DNA from: Roseateles asaccharophilus
GTDB taxonomy: Bacteria > Pseudomonadota > Gammaproteobacteria > Burkholderiales > Burkholderiaceae_C
Reading direction: 5' to 3'
NCBI RefSeq assembly: GCF_004362405.1
Contig: NZ_SNXE01000001.1
Location: 806,001-870,000 of the forward strand
DNA: 64,000 nucleotides
Shown: positions 62,845 to 64,000 of the stretch, in pieces
How positions within the stretch are numbered: position 1 is the stretch's first letter
How the letters are laid out: every line of letters begins with the position of its first letter
Notes under the pieces: generated by a model
What the model was told of the DNA's origin: nothing
The model's input: the letters and a program-made list of their open reading frames with translations, nothing else
The model's database searches: none
Position numbers and translations under genes: made by a program

Positions 62845-63455
62845 AGTTGCAGGTGTTTCGGGCCACAGCATGGGTCATCGCAGGATTAGCGACCCATCCA
62901 TGCCAGGCGCAGGAGCTGCAGCCGCCCAGAATGCAGCAGTTGATCGTCGAGACGCTGCACACCTACCAGGTTTCGGCCTACCGGACGCCTGTCGTTTTCG
63001 TGGCGGGAGAGGGTGGCGCGCCGCTCTCAGGCAGGACGCCTGCTGCGGTACTGGCGAGCTACCTCAACAAGCTCGCGGCTGGCGACATGGATGGCGCGCT
63101 GAAGTCCTGGACGGCGTCGTCCCAGCGGTTCATCGAGAAGCGCAACGCCAAATTCGCTACCGCAGACCTCGTGGCGGCGGCGAAAGCCCAGCATGCTGGC
63201 ACTCGTTACGAGTTCAGCAAGCAGATCTCGTATGGTGACTACGTGATCATCGAACTGCAGTCCTCGCGCCTGGAATTGAGTAAGACGGTCGCAACCGATG
63301 CCTATGCGCTGACTCGAGAGGACGGCGAATGGCGTCTGACGCAAGCGCTTGCCGATGATCCCGTGATGTGTTGCCGCGCTGCGCCGAACTCCCGGATTCA
63401 GCGCATTGGCGTCCCTGGCGGCGACTTCAAGCAACTGCTCGAAGCGTTGCGATAG
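62841..63455 (+). CDS. Hypothetical secreted protein, 204 residues
   Basis: AAGGAG at 62828-62833 supports ATG 62841. Signal peptide about 1-24 (cleavage near CQAQE). The mature part has SYLNKLAAGDMDGALKSWTA, RYEFSKQISYGDYVIIELQS and YALTREDGEWRLTQALADDP, a layout like small NTF2/DUF4878-type domains with a lipoprotein-like role, but I cannot name a family. The codon use is a little less GC-biased than in the main part of the window. Confidence 0.68.
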   Translation: MKLQVFRATAWVIAGLATHPCQAQELQPPRMQQLIVETLHTYQVSAYRTPVVFVAGEGGAPLSGRTPAAVLASYLNKLAAGDMDGALKSWTASSQRFIEKRNAKFATADLVAAAKAQHAGTRYEFSKQISYGDYVIIELQSSRLELSKTVATDAYALTREDGEWRLTQALADDPVMCCRAAPNSRIQRIGVPGGDFKQLLEALR

Positions 63456-63532
63456 GGTGGGTTTGGAGCGCCTTGGGGCTTTGATTCAAAGAAGACGACC
63501 CGTCGGGATGCGCGGGAATGGTGGGAGGACGT

Positions 63533-63793
63533 ATGACGACAACATCTGCTTCGAGGACGGTGCAGCGGCACTGGTGCACGGAAAGCAATGCGCTGGTCGA
63601 TGTGATTCGCCGCGGCTTGGGCTTTCATACGGCGGGCTCGGCCTACCCCAAAACGAACTCACTAATCAACGATGCCTTTGCCCAGTTCTTCATCAAGTCG
63701 TCCATCAACTACGGCCTGCTGAGCTGGACCATCCTGGATATCCAGGTGCCGATCTGGCAGGGCAAGTCGATCTCGTTCTCGGTCGGTTTCTGA
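63533..63793 (+). CDS. Hypothetical small protein, 86 residues
   Basis: GGGAGG at 63523-63528 sits 4 bases before ATG 63533. No signal peptide or clear helix. Sequence starts MTTTSASRTVQRHWCTESNA and ends IDIQVPIWQGKSISFSVGF-like. It may be a fragment or a domain cut from a larger protein; function unknown. Confidence 0.5.
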   Translation: MTTTSASRTVQRHWCTESNALVDVIRRGLGFHTAGSAYPKTNSLINDAFAQFFIKSSINYGLLSWTILDIQVPIWQGKSISFSVGF

Positions 63794-63796
63794 GCC

Positions 63797-64000
63797 ATGG
63801 GCTCGCTGTTTGTTCGGTTCCTGCTGACCGCCTGCTGCTTCTGCGCAGCGGCGGTGGGGCTGACCTTCTTACTGCGTGACCAGCTTTTCCACCCAGTGCC
63901 TGCGCGCTGCCTGGAGGGCAAGTGGGTGGATGGTGCCGCGTCGCGGCGCGGCTTTGCTTTCCTGCGCATGCAGTACGAATGGCAAGGCCGGGTATATGAG
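63797..64000 (+). CDS. Hypothetical membrane protein, 3' end outside window
   Basis: 68 codons from ATG 63797 are open to the window edge. An N-terminal membrane helix (FVRFLLTACCFCAAAVGLTF) is followed by RCLEGKWVDGAASRRGFAFL and MQYEWQGRVYE. The last part resembles the strand pattern of DUF3592-type membrane proteins, a weak guess. It starts 3 bases after the previous stop, so the chain of small coupled genes goes on past the window. Confidence 0.55.
   Translation, partial: MGSLFVRFLLTACCFCAAAVGLTFLLRDQLFHPVPARCLEGKWVDGAASRRGFAFLRMQYEWQGRVYE

Overview
This is a strongly GC-rich, densely coding window of about 64 kb. Gene content suggests a betaproteobacterium of the order Burkholderiales, close to the Roseateles/Paucibacter/Rubrivivax group: three PEP-CTERM proteins, a SWIB protein with a histone-H1-like tail, two-partner secretion, a split-subunit PntAB and many sensor kinases. 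The taxonomy is inference. I see no rRNA, tRNA, CRISPR array, insertion sequence or integrase.

Layout. 1-9757: end of an FMN-dependent alpha-hydroxy-acid oxidase, the SWIB protein, a lone receiver protein, an MHFG-type PEP-CTERM protein, uvrA, a PAS hybrid kinase with a very structured leader, and three tiny exported proteins that share an upstream bipartite motif. 9723-20824: a 7TM-DISM kinase and an AraC-type response regulator, divergent from a two-partner secretion pair (TpsB/TpsA); tandem 21-bp-phased repeats between them look like the regulator's operator. 20931-27280: recQ, a LytS/LytTR-like operon ending in a GIN-domain protein, ssb and a DUF6928-like gene. 27325-33322: a translationally coupled operon of substrate-binding lipoprotein, giant hybrid kinase and HD-GYP phosphodiesterase. 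33543-42903: a compact type II secretion/type IV pilus-like machine (G, F, E, L-, M-, C-like, a secretin with a cohesin-like tail, three pseudopilins). 42951-51173: a small secreted protein, then two PEP-CTERM/subtilisin pairs. 51267-57385: mixed genes, including a 2OG-Fe(II) oxygenase, a CAP-domain protein, mnmA, an orphan acyl carrier protein with an acyltransferase, and a Nudix hydrolase. 56270-59129: three-gene proton-translocating transhydrogenase operon. 59286-64000: an accessory-looking region with a frame-broken Ig-like surface protein and a chain of membrane or secreted proteins of unknown function.

How it fits together. The strongest theme is signalling linked to the cell surface: five sensor kinases, most next to their response regulators, with plausible outputs in adhesin secretion, c-di-GMP turnover and envelope proteins. 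A second theme is export: TPS, a T2SS-like machine, three PEP-CTERM proteins (no exosortase in the window) and two large subtilisins. The observations most worth follow-up are the shared element and repeat motif of the small exported proteins, the phased repeats before the TPS operon, the duplicated PEP-CTERM/subtilisin pairing beside the secretion machine, and the broken chimeric gene near the right end.
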